NCBI GenBank assembly: GCA_930367205.1 | Contig: OV884011.1 | Location: 122,385,866 to 122,449,865, forward strand | Length of the DNA stretch: 64,000 nucleotides | Reading direction: 5' to 3' | Origin: Acanthosoma haemorrhoidale | Lineage: Eukaryota; Arthropoda; Insecta; Hemiptera; Acanthosomatidae | Part shown: positions 26,601-37,260 of the stretch, in pieces | How positions within the stretch are numbered: the first letter of the stretch is position 1 | Layout: each line of letters starts with the position of its first letter | Program-made: the position numbers and the translations under genes | The notes under the pieces: generated by a model | Told to the model about the DNA's origin: nothing | The model's input: the letters and a program-made list of their open reading frames with translations, nothing else | Databases searched by the model: none

Positions 26601-26874
26601 TTCCATTCTCTTCTGTTTCCTGCTGGTCTTCACTCCAGCTCCCTCAACAATCTACCATTATTCAGGTATACATACGGTCTCGAGAAGTCCAGTTCCATAA
26701 ATTAGAAGTGGAAAACCATTTGATCCATGGATCCTTTACTTTTAAATTTTTTACATCCTTCATACAATAAATTGAATTATTTTCAATGTACATATCAACA
26801 AAATATATTTCATAAGAAGACGAATAAACAAATTAAATTGAACTTTTACATTGAAAAATTACTAAAATACGTTT
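23641..26874. other. AT-rich intergenic sequence
   Basis: Nothing is firmly identified apart from the candidate frame at 25187-25437. A GC-richer patch at 24440-24790 carries no recognised motif. Confidence 0.5.
25187..25437 (+). CDS. Candidate terminal exon, unrecognised
   Basis: A C10 tract and catacag at 25172-25187 would make a good splice acceptor. After it a frame runs to TAA (25435-25437), with scattered Cys and mixed residues (GIHVKELVDQGAREGNL ... RKRWCDYGMIG). No signal peptide or domain is recognised, and no donor-bearing partner exon was found. It may be chance. Confidence 0.2.
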
Positions 26875-27057
26875 TAACTTTTATAAGTTGTGGATTTGGG
26901 AGGTTTGGAGGGCTGTTTGTAAATACTGTATGAATGAGCGGGTGAATGAAAATCGTAAATATGATATAAATGAGAAAATTTATCACAATAACTTATTGTC
27001 TAATATTGCAGATTGTAATTTTAGAACAATAAAGAATTTTCTATTTATAACTTTTAT
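26875..27057 (+). mobile_element. J1 3'-UTR-only insertion with 10-bp TSD
   Basis: TAACTTTTAT is duplicated at 26875-26884 and 27048-27057. The 163-bp body matches only the last part of the J1 3' UTR (gtggatttgggagg, atgaatgag..g.gaatgaa, cagattgtaatttt) and ends in AATAAAGAATTTTC. It is a severely 5'-truncated insertion. Confidence 0.8.
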
Positions 27058-27889
27058 TAGTTTGTTTAATCTGAAGAATATTGTAAAGTGATAAAAACGA
27101 AATGAAGTCATTATTTGACTTTATTATGGAAAGTTAAAACAAATAGTCCGATAGTTTTTCATTGCCTGATATTTGACATTTTCTATGGAAGAAAAAATTA
27201 TTCTGTCTCTAATTATGTCATTATTATTATATCATCATCCCAAACGTTTTACATTCAGGGATGGGGTTCATTATCTTTCCTACGTCTTATCCGAAATCTG
27301 AAGCCCGGGAACTCGATTGCACAAAAAATTATAAACTTTATCACCGATTTAAGCAAATAAAATGTAAAGTCCGTATTTAGTCATGACCTTGGAGGTAACA
27401 ACCTTCATTAACAAATGAAGGAGGGAGAAGGAGGCTAGGAGTAGCCGATGCCCTGAGGGTTGGACCCTCCAGTAAATAGAGAAGTCTAATTGCCGATGGA
27501 GCTAAGGCCGTCCTTGGCCCCCTAATTTGAAGAAGAGCCGGCAGATGGTAAACTTCCTAGCTCTGATATTAGGCGGGGGTCGATAGCCAACCAGTGCTAA
27601 TCCTCTACCTCAGCACAGTCTCCGCTTTCTCTCTTTATTAACTGCTCTACCGATCGATGCAGCTATCACAGGTCACTCATTAGTTTCCAATAGGATCATG
27701 TGCTCCAAATTTATTGAAATATAAGAACAAGTAAACCAAAGGATAAATCGACGTTTAACTTATTATATTAAAAAATATTTTATTATAAATATATGAATAT
27801 TCTTGAGGCATATCTATGCTAGCATCGACAGGAAAGACAAGGCCTACCTGAGAGCATGAGCGAGGCTAGCGTGACAGAGAGACATTGAG
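27058..27889. other. Unidentified stretch, partly GC-richer
   Basis: Positions 27385-27680 are GC-richer and have no long frame. No element family is recognised. Confidence 0.45.
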
Positions 27890-28295
27890 AAAATTAACGC
27901 TGAATCAGTAAAAAAAGTTATACTAAAGCCAATCTGGACATACGGCATAGATCTATGGGGGGGGGGGCAACAAAAAAGTTTTGATGCGCATCCAATCATT
28001 CATTCAAAAGTCCTGAGAACAATAGTCAATGCCCCTTATTACGTCCGCAACAAAACCCTTCATAACGATCTTAATATACCCGACATTCTTGAACTCGTCC
28101 CTTCCTATAAATGACCTCTTGACTTGGTATAAATACTTGACAGTCGGAGTCCTGGTAATGGCCAGTTTCCCCAATCATGTCCTGAGCGTCTGTGGCTCTC
28201 GTGCTCTTGTTCATCCTCCACTGGCTCATATCCGGTGGCGTGGTTGATGAACATGCGAGTCTTCCCAAGACTCTGCTTTCACTTTCGCTTTAGGT
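27890..28295 (+). mobile_element. J1 fragment: ORF2 C-terminus plus part of the 3' UTR
   Basis: The plus strand encodes ILKPIWTYGIDLWG, then, after a G-run (27958-27968) that disturbs the frame, SKVLRTIVNAPYYVRNKTLH and LNIPDILELVPS. These correspond to the blocks at 57090-57290. After a stop the J1 3'-UTR signature 'gtcctgagcgtctgtggctc' follows. Similarity fades near 28295, before the poly-adenylation end. The coding part is inactive. Confidence 0.8.
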
Positions 28296-29179
28296 TTTAT
28301 AAACCGGATTCTCTGCTTCTTTATACAAGCCTATTATTTCTTATCTCTAGGTGAACCTTGACTAGAACCTCCACCCCAAGAAAAATCCTTATGAAGCTGA
28401 GTCAGGTGTGCCAACTACTTACTAATCTACAGGGACGGTTTGACTTTGTCTAAAAAGAAAAAAAATGTACTTGGTTGGTTGGTTAATGGTGCTTAGAGAT
28501 GTGAATCCTTACGGTCATTTAGGATTTGTGTCATGGTTGGGTATAATAGTGAATGCAAGAAAAGAAATTTCATCTTAGTGCCGACGGATCCAGAATATTA
28601 AATTAATATTATTATTAAATAAATATTAAAGTCCTGGAACAAGTAAAAGAAGGCCTATGAAGAATTAGAGAAAACTCTGGGACATGGTTCGTAAGTGGCT
28701 TGAAAGTTGTTCCGTACTGGCCACACCCCTTCTGGCCCCTACCCCACTTCTTAGTTCTCGGCCCATCATTCGGCGATTCTTTCAAGAACAACTGAAGGTT
28801 CTTTTGTGGAATTACTTTCAAGTGCAAAAACAAAAAAATAAAGAGCGACTACACTCAATGGAAAAGCCCTCGATGATCGTGAAGGATGTGTACAAGAACC
28901 ACCGAATTTTATGAAAAGAACGAACTTGTACCAACGATTTAGAAAATTAAAGTGCCCCAATGATCTATCAGAGTAGAGGCGTTCAGAAATGCACTAAAAA
29001 TGTATAAAATATGGCAATAAAACTAAAAAAAAATGTTCTCATAAATGGTCCATCATTATGGCTAAGGGACTCTGCTCTATACGACTATGACATTTATCCA
29101 CCCTCGCGCCGTCTGAAGTACAGATATTAAATGTCAGTTCGTCCTCAGGAAAGGTGAATATCCAGAATACCAGATGATT
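28296..29179. other. Unidentified stretch between J1 copies
   Basis: There are short frames in several phases (28615-28960) but no domain. No repeat was recognised. Confidence 0.45.
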
Positions 29180-29549
29180 TATTCAACAATCTTTACTGCG
29201 ATAAAATTACAATCTCCCTTTTATTGTGCAATAAGTAACTGTGATCAAATTTTTCATTCATACCATATTTACAGTTCTTCATTCAGTCAATCAGTCGTAC
29301 AGTATTTCCAAACAGCCTGGAGACCTTCCAAATCCACATCGTTGTCACCCCTCTCACATACGAAAGAAAACGAGTGCTCCACGCTCCTGCATCAACCGTG
29401 TCACTGGATACGAGCCAGTGGAGGATGACCATGAGTGCAAGAGCCACAGACGCACAGGGCATGATTGGAGAAACTGGCCATTGCCAGGACTCCAACTGTC
29501 ACGAGGCCACTGCTGCTTCCGAGGAGGATTATATGGATGTTTGGTGGAG

Positions 29550-30050
29550 TATAATCACAGTGCTAGAGGATTAGGGAGGTTGGATAGGTTTTGATGGAAT
29601 TTCATAAACTCGGAAGGGATGAGTTCAAGAATGTAGGGTATATCAAGATCGTTATATAGGGTTTTGTTGATGACGTAATATTGGCCATTAACTATTGTTC
29701 TCAGGACATTTAATTGAAAGGATTGGATACGCTTCATTTTCGACTTTTTTGTTGTCCCCCGTAGCTCTATTCCGTACGTCCAGATAGGCTTTAGTACAAC
29801 TTTATAATTTTTTTTCTATTGACAGACGGGATATCCTTCGAAGTACTTTGGAGCTTATGGAAAATCAGGTTCGAAGGTTATAGGATGATGTATTGGAGTC
29901 AGAGTGGGATGACAGGACTGCAGTGTCATCTGCAAATGTTGCCAAAAAAGTATCGGGCCTCTACTCGATATTTGACATCAGCAGTATATTGGTTATATAT
30001 GATGGGATGCAGGATACTGCCCTGTGGAACTCCATATTTATATATAATAT
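29550..30050 (-). pseudogene. J1 ORF2 remnant: RT catalytic segment and tail
   Basis: The catalytic block reads ATFADDTAVLSS on the minus strand (about 29940-29905), with both Asp kept, unlike the FADV of the longer copy. The tail KPIWTYGIEL, KRIQSFQLNVLRTIVNGQY and YILELIPSEFMKFHQN follow at 29790-29560. Deletions separate the two parts. Confidence 0.8.
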
Positions 30051-30059
30051 TATGTTATT

Positions 30060-30924
30060 ACTATAATTATAGCAATAGTTGGCCGGATGGCCTTGTTGGC
30101 AGAGTGCACAGCATAGTGCAGGCGATTTCAAGCTCTTCTTACACGCTCTTGTGCTCATCCACTGCACTTATCACACCTAGGAGGGTGTTGACAGTAGGTT
30201 TTGGTGTGCCCATATGCCTGACAGTTATGGCACTGGACGATCTCGCGTCTGGGGTACGGTTTTTTGACGTGTATTCTTGTACAATACCTGTGGATTAATT
30301 CGTAGATTTCCTCTACTCCCAGATGTTCGCTCAAGAACTACAAAGAACGAACGTTATGCAGTTTTAATCACTACGTCTAGTTTCTTATCCTCACTCAACA
30401 CATTGGTTATTTTATTAACTTTTTATTCTAGACCTGTGAGCTCATCCTCAATTTCGTCAACTGGTGTAGTGGGATGCAAGTATCAGATAACCACCCAACT
30501 CTCTCTCTTGCTTTAGCCAGATACTTATTCAGCCTTTGTAGCTTCCAAATATTTAAGTTAGTTCTATACGTATTGGGGGTGTCTGGAGAAATTTTAAATT
30601 ATTGTAATTATAAAAATTTTAAATAGCTAACACTTCGGACGAATATTTGCTGGTGGTCTAGGCTGTTTTGGTGTTTGGATAGCTTCCATATCCTCTACTT
30701 CTGAATGTTTTAGCACCTCTAAACTGTTTGATGTGAAGAATCTTTATTCCCGAGTCTCCATTCATGACGGTTTACAACTGCATGTCGTACGGTGGTAAGA
30801 CCTCCATTGAGCTAGCTGAGGATTTATTTATACATTTTGTATTTGAACGGCGTGGTTTTCGGTTAACTGGAGATAGAGTAGGTATTAGGCCCAGAGACGT
30901 TGACCGTTTGTTATTTTGCATCAT
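30060..30924 (-). pseudogene. J1 ORF1 (Gag-like), broken
   Basis: The likely start is the ATGATG at 30919-30924, giving MMQNNKRSTSLGLIPTLSPV. Several stops follow. Near the end an intact first CCHC knuckle, CHNCQAYGHTKTYC (about 30195-30236), is followed by CDKCSG and, in another frame, CALCQQGHPANYC. Three knuckles and the PANY motif are typical of jockey Gag. The sequence then joins abruptly to RT. Confidence 0.8.
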
Positions 30925-30960
30925 TAATTTTTGATAGAAACGGATGTTTCATCATCAACA

Positions 30961-32518
30961 ATATTTATTAACATTAAATTATTAATATTATTATTATTAT
31001 AATAATTATTATTATTCCGGTTCCCCCCGGACTTAACGGCGATCCTGTGCTCATTTCAATTTTTGGTTTGTTCTTCGTTTTCCAGTTCACCCGCCGTTCC
31101 ATTCTCCCAGTTTTGCAGGATGATGTGTTCTAGACAAAATATCGTCGCAGGTCAGTACAGTATGATTCCTGCCCCTTACGAGTTAGTGGATAAGATATTT
31201 TTGGAATAGAACAGAAGACGATCTTAATTTGGAACTTGATTATTTCCGAGCACACCAATACAAATAAATCAAGAACTGAAGTGGGCAGGGGTGAATAAAT
31301 ATCACTAGAAAAATCGAGAAAACAGGCCAACCACAACAGAAAAATACGTGCACACAACGCATACCATTGATATCTTCCTGAAATATAATCAGTATCAGAT
31401 GAAGTTACTACACATATCATTATTTTATCTAGGGTGGTATATTATACCTTGTGAAAACGGTAGCTAGTCTGAGAATTAGGGGTGGAGAAGAACAGAACTA
31501 ATATCTGCAGTAAAGAAAGATCTGAAGTAAATCTTTCTGGAACATTTCGTTTTGGCAGGTTCCCAAATGTGTGGTGTTGGTGTAATTCAGATCTGGCGGT
31601 GCTAGGTCCTGATACAACTTGTTACTTGCTGCGATAAATCAGAGAGTAGCCGGCGATATCTCGTTTATCACTGGAGCATCGGCTGGCATTCAGGTTGTCC
31701 TAGTCGACCACTCCAATTGGGAGAATGGGATAAGTAACAGCGCTTTAGTTTTTAATAAATTGTATACACATGAATATAAACTTGTAAAGATTATATAAAA
31801 AATAGAACCACTTTATTGTGATTTATCGCACAATTAAAAGTCGCAATATTAATTAGGAAAATAATTTAAACTCCTGATTGAATCCAACCTAGTCCAGCTC
31901 ATCTGATGAACCACAATTATTAGTCTATGATAAGTTGGTGGTTATTATTATGACTCTTAAAAAGTTCCAGACACGGTTTCAATACCAGTTATAATGAGTA
32001 GTTGTAGTCCACTATAATACCCCGACACATTCTATATTTTGTTCGAAGATATTTTAAATATTTTACTAATTATCAAATAATGGATCAATTAATGTCCATT
32101 CATGAAATTATGTCGGGCGTCTTAATGGAATCAACAACAACTTCCATGAAAAATATCATTCCCCTCTGTGAAACTATCGTTGAACACACAATTATACACA
32201 ATAATCCCAACACATAGTACATAACGTAAATTAGAATATCGATCTCTTTAATTTGTCTACCTCATTCTTCTACTTATAATTATTTATACTTATAATCATA
32301 AAGTAATTTTATTTAATTCTTCATACCATATTTACATACATAAATATTTACATATTTTGTAAATACCAAGTAATTCTCACACTAACTCTTAATTATTATT
32401 CAAGGGTTGATTTCATTTGTAGCATCATTTGGGCATCTAATGGAACTCAAGTCTTAAATGTTAAAGTTCTCAACAGGAGTTTACTGACAGTTACAAAGAC
32501 TTTAAGTCAAATTATCTC

Positions 32519-32521
<3 letters not shown>
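30961..32521. other. AT-rich stretch, nothing recognised
   Basis: An ATT-rich patch lies at 30965-31015 with short frames only. The part 31560-31740 is slightly GC-richer and unidentified. Confidence 0.5.

Positions 32522-32595
<74 letters not shown>
32522..32595. repeat. (TC)37 microsatellite
   Basis: 74 bp of perfect TC repeat without interruption. Confidence 0.97.
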
Positions 32596-32599
<4 letters not shown>

Positions 32600-32869
32600 A
32601 TAATTAATGCTTTGTGTACAAATAACAAATAATCATGTTTTTTGTTGTTTTTTTTGTTTCATATCCCCTTGTTACAAAATTAATATATGTTACAAAATAT
32701 GTATTCTAATTCATTTTTTATGGTGTTACTAGAGTTTATCGTTTCGTTAGGTAATCGAATGTAACGTTTACGTGTAATTTTTAATGAGGTTGAACAGGGG
32801 AAAATAAAAAAAAAACCATAAAATAAAAGAAAAAATACCTACTATCAGAAAACGTGTGGTTATTTATAT

Positions 32870-33406
32870 GTGATTTTTCCAAGGATTGTGCTAAAACCTT
32901 GCAACGACCATGTGCCCCACATTGTGCAGACTGGATGGCCCGTAGGAAGGCCTTCAAGCCCCGCCGCTGATTCAAAGCTGAATAAAGAAATAAATTGTTT
33001 CTTCCAACAGACAGTCTCGAACACAGGTCTCGGGGGCAACATATACTTTCTTATTTACTACACTCCTCCAACGGGAAGATACGAACATATGACTAAAACC
33101 TGCTTCTCAGCTAGTATTTACGCCATGGTTAAAAAGCTTTTCGATTATTATATTCCCAAATTATTGCACCCAAATTGGGTACGATGGGTAATTTTTAGCT
33201 GTACTTCCCGAGTTCTTAATTACCGAGGCTTCGCTTTGAATGAGGGTCAGATAAGTGTCCTTAGTCAATTTTTATGGTTCACCCTTATAACAAGCAATTC
33301 TTTTAAAAATGTTACATACGTAAACGTATGTGTTAAAACGATACATAAACGTGTAGCAATACGAACAATATGTTACGTAAAGATTTTATTTGATCCAAGG
33401 GTCTAG
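32870..33406 (+). CDS. 178-codon open frame, unrecognised
   Basis: This is the longest plus-strand open frame in the window outside transposons. The translation starts MIFPRIVLKPCNDHVPH and has hydrophobic stretches but no signal peptide, domain or repeat that I recognise. Codon use is not distinctive. The first part (32890-33040) is GC-richer and open in other frames too, which weakens the case. Its ATG has no clear promoter or splice context. It may be chance. Confidence 0.15.
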   Translation: MIFPRIVLKPCNDHVPHIVQTGWPVGRPSSPAADSKLNKEINCFFQQTVSNTGLGGNIYFLIYYTPPTGRYEHMTKTCFSASIYAMVKKLFDYYIPKLLHPNWVRWVIFSCTSRVLNYRGFALNEGQISVLSQFLWFTLITSNSFKNVTYVNVCVKTIHKRVAIRTICYVKILFDPRV

Positions 33407-33471
33407 TTTTGTTTTATTATTTTTACATATTATTTTTTAATTTATTATATATTTAATATAGGCGTATAAAA

Positions 33472-33503
33472 ATGGATGGTTTTAGTTTTGACCGATTTGC
33501 AGT
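33472..33503 (+). CDS. Possible short first coding exon
   Basis: ATG at 33472 opens the frame MDGFSFDRFA, which ends at a perfect donor GTAAGTAT (33504). An AG (atatag) 12 bp before the ATG could be an acceptor for a leader exon. No downstream exon was identified. Such short matches arise by chance in 64 kb. Confidence 0.15.
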
Positions 33504-36132
33504 GTAAGTATATAAGTTTTCATTGACAGCAAAAACGTTTAAAATTAATATTTTATGTAATGAGTATATAATAATATATTAATTAATATGTACTAATATT
33601 TCAAATTAATAATTGTAATTTAATATGATATTAAATTATTTATTTTACTCCATTTCTTCTTATACCTGATATAAATGAAATGACTTAATCAATCATCTCA
33701 AATGAGAAGTTTCAAGAAAAATCGTTAGATTGGCTGTGTCAGCCCCATTTTAAAGTTTATTAAGAATTTCTTCAATTTAAGTATGACTTTGAGGTAGGAA
33801 AAACAATTGTTCGATAAATTTGATGATTTCTCATAAAAATTCTAAAACGAAACTAATAATAAAATTAATGTAAATGAGTAAAATATGGAGAAACAATTCG
33901 TGACCTTTGAAAATACGTGTCAAGTTACACTAAGGCCTTGGCATGGGCAACAGGTCGTTCCTCATGACAAGTTTTATAAAGTGAATAATTATTTTATCGC
34001 CTGACCCAACAACAACATGCAGGAAATTCCAGCGTCACTCATAAAAAATCATGGGTTTATGCTAATAAGGGTTAATGACACTGCAAATCGCACAGACATG
34101 AACTGAGAAGGAGCCTGAATAAAAATCCGTCAACATTTTTTTTTATTTAGTCAAATCTTTTTAATAGGCAAAGTTGGATTTTTTATTTATTGTTCTATTT
34201 TAAAGAATTACTTAGTTTCAATCCATGAAAATACTGTCACCTAGTGTTATGGATGTTAGAAAAGGGTGGAAAACTGTTGATAGTTAGACCCCCGGGTAAT
34301 GCCGTTACCTAAACGATGCCCAAAAAATGGGCTACTCTACCGGCCATTGGAAAGCACAAAAAAACGAAGGTAATGTGTTAAAAAAAATAATTTACGGCTT
34401 TTTTGACAGCAAGAGTGTCTAAAAAGAAAGATATCTTTAATATGAGACATATTCCTCTTATGATAATAAAACAACATTTACAGTGGTCTCGCAAAAAAGA
34501 CATAATATTAAAGCACAGTAGATCTGACGTTAGATTTCTTATATGAATGGTATCCCATACCGCGGAATATCAAAAGAAAAGAGATAAAACAATGTAATAT
34601 TCTTTAATAATAGGAGAAAATAATTGTAAATGCTAAAATAAGATAGTATAGTGGAAATAAAGAAATTGTAGGAGTTTATAGCTCCGTAGGAGCTTTGGCT
34701 TGATCCGTGTGTTTTGATAGAATCGAACCTTCAACCGAAATAGTGTCAAACTCTTTAATTTATGCTTCGGGCTCATCGCGAGCGTGAATTAATTAAAACT
34801 AGGGGGAATGTATTAACTCTAAGTTGGCAGGCTGGAATACCCTTGAGAATTTCGAACTGTTGTCGGAGTCTTGGAGTTATTTATCTTGCCCAGCTACCCT
34901 TGCTTAACCGACCCGAGAACAGAGCAAGCAGGAGAAAACAATTTTCTCTGATTTATCACGTAAGTTTACGTTATGACGATCCACATTAGTTCTCTTATTT
35001 CAAAGTTCTCTTATTTTTAAGAGTTTCCTACGTTGTACAATGTTATTCTTTAGGCCGATATTAAAATTAAGTTTCAAACGAAATTACTTCGTAATTCGTA
35101 GCCAATCCAAAAAAAGCCATTGGTTTGCCTAGAACAATTGATGTGGTGAAGCATTTGGAGCAGGAGGGGAAACACTTGGGATAGGAAATAGTTGATCTAT
35201 TCTATTCTATATTAATCATCCTTTAGGTTAAAGAAAAATCTTGTATTGGATACTTCATAAAAGGTGGTCATTGGTTTTTTTTTTTTTTGGTTTTTTTCCC
35301 CTTAACCTTTTTAATTTTTATACAATACATATAAATATGAACAATATGAACAAAGAATTGACATATTTTTCTCCTCATTCTACTATGCGCAGATGCATTT
35401 GAAGGAGGTTGGGTTACTTAACAATACAGGTTGTGGTTAAAAATACAATGAAATGAATATAATGCTAGGTGATGGGGCTCACCTTCAGTTTGAAAATGCG
35501 TTCATTGGTATGCCTTTCATCAGGTTTATAATTACTTTGTGTATTTTGTCTGTCCAGGAGGATAGTCTCTGGCAAAAAAAAAACAATAAATTTCATAATT
35601 AATAAATTTTAGTTTTTGTTTATCTATTAATCACATCAGGCAATCTATCGCTAAGTTTATGACATTTCCTGCAGCAAGACGCACTCAAGTGAGGTATATT
35701 AGAAGAATAACATGAAAAGTGTTTTTTTTGGAGTGTCACTTCCCTTGAGGACGAGGAACAGGGTACACAGTTGCCATAGAGACGTCTTAACAAAAAATAT
35801 CGGCAGGATTTCAACAGCCGCTGCTTTTGCAGGTTAATCGTATTTTTTTTTAATATTAATAATAATATCATTTAGTGATATGTAAACCAAGCAAGTTTAG
35901 CTCCAAAGATTTGGGAAAATTTTAATTTTTTAATGCGGACAACTGTGTAAAATTTGGTGCACTGTGCTGATTCATAAATGTTTTGGTAGGCAACATGGTT
36001 CTTATACACATCCTCTACTCTGTCCTCGAGTCCTTAAAACTGAGGAGGTGACTACTACAATATATACAATAAAGGCTTCTTTTCCAATCTGGTCTCGATT
36101 ATCCCACGGGAAACTTTGGGCCCTTTACTCCT
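33504..36132. other. AT-rich intergenic sequence
   Basis: No gene is supported. A block near 35465-35485 (ggtgatggggctcaccttc) resembles the 3' end of the J2 element and could be a small fragment. Confidence 0.5.
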
Positions 36133-36433
36133 CAAATAAACAAGACACTAATAATAACTTCTTTATTATGCTAAAATTACAATCTGCCTTTTAGGCAATA
36201 AGTAATTGAGATAAATGCTCTCATTCATACCATATTTACAGTTCATCATTCACTCGCTCATTCATACAATATTTACAGACAGCCCAGAGGCCTCCCAAAT
36301 CCACATGTTTGTCACCTCCCTCGCATACGAAAGAGGAAGCGGATTCTTGGGAAGTCCCCCATGCTCCTCCGTCAGCCGCGTCACCGGATACGAGCCAGCG
36401 GATGACCAAGAGGGCGAGAGCCACAAATAAACA
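36133..36433 (-). mobile_element. J1 3'-end insertion with 10-bp TSD
   Basis: CAAATAAACA is duplicated at 36133-36142 and 36424-36433. The 281-bp body reads on the minus strand from TGGCTCTCGCCCTC through the J1 3' UTR and ends AATAAAGAAGTTATTATTAG. Only untranslated sequence is present. The open frames across it are not genes. Confidence 0.85.
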
Positions 36434-37020
36434 TGAAATGTTATTTTTTTTATGAAATGTTCACACTTTTGTAAAAACAGATATTGTTTTAGTAGTGTAG
36501 AGCCCAAAAGTAAGCACCTTAACCCTGTCCTGTTTTAGTTTATATAATTTTAGCCATTACCTGTTCGATGTAAAAACAAAAACTCCCTAAAATGCAGATC
36601 TGGTGAGTCTATTTTATCCCACTGCATAGTTTATTTCAATAAAAATTCAGAATAAAACAACAAAAATTATACTGTCCGAGTTTTGACGCTGGTAAACAAG
36701 CAGTAAATATATAGATCGAGAAACTATTTGTGAAACCATGCATCCATTTTTATTTCAGTTAAAACCAAATTTGAGAAGTATCCCTTAAAAGTTTTATCAG
36801 GGTTAGTAAAATAAAGAAATCAAATCGTAATATACACAGCAGAATTGGCTGGACCGTAAAACATACAGGGAGGCAAAAGGGAAATGACAAAAGCCCCGAT
36901 CCGTGAGATGGAACTGTCTGAATCTTGAACTAAGTGGAACATAAAGGCCTCCATTGGCGATTCAGCGGCTGGGAGGAGCTTGCCGCTATCTGCACAGGGC
37001 GAGGCTATTTTTCACAAGCC

Positions 37021-37260
37021 CTCGGCGATAAAAGCTAATGACTCGTAAACCTTTACGATTCTCTTCTGAGGGAACATCGTATCGTAGCCAACACCGAGTA
37101 CCGGCCACCTGGCTCTCTGTGTGCGGGCCACAGATAAGAGCTTATCTCGCCACTTTTTAATTGTCCATCCCTTAGATAATTAGTGCAGAACACGTTAGCT
37201 TGAACAAGAGAGCAGATTCTGCCTTGAATAAATTCAACGCCCCCTAGGTGATAAGGGCGC
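37021..37260. promoter_or_regulatory. Candidate GATA-factor-rich element
   Basis: A GC-richer island carries a perfect 16-bp palindrome AGATAAGAGCTTATCT (37132-37147), made of two inverted AGATAAG sites, plus single GATA cores near 37025, 37175 and 37249. GATA sites bind insect GATA factors (pannier/serpent type), but the enhancer role is inference. No gene start is visible nearby. Confidence 0.3.

Larger units (their letters stand above)
29180..30960 (-). mobile_element. J1 copy with internal deletions (ORF1 joined to RT)
   Basis: On the minus strand the copy keeps an ORF1 start, the Gag zinc knuckles (30290-30070), then jumps directly into late RT sequence (about 30040-29860), then to the RT tail (29800-29550), then the 3' UTR (29550-29180) with AGTAAAGATTG at the end. 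The whole endonuclease and most of the RT are missing, and ~200 bp between the FADD region and the tail are absent compared with 59110-62540. It is the only copy that shows the probable ORF1 start. Confidence 0.85.

Noticed and set aside
29819..30298. 159-codon plus-strand frame as a gene
   Set aside because: It lies exactly over the minus-strand J1 Gag and RT remnants, whose motifs (CCHC knuckles, FADD) are clear.
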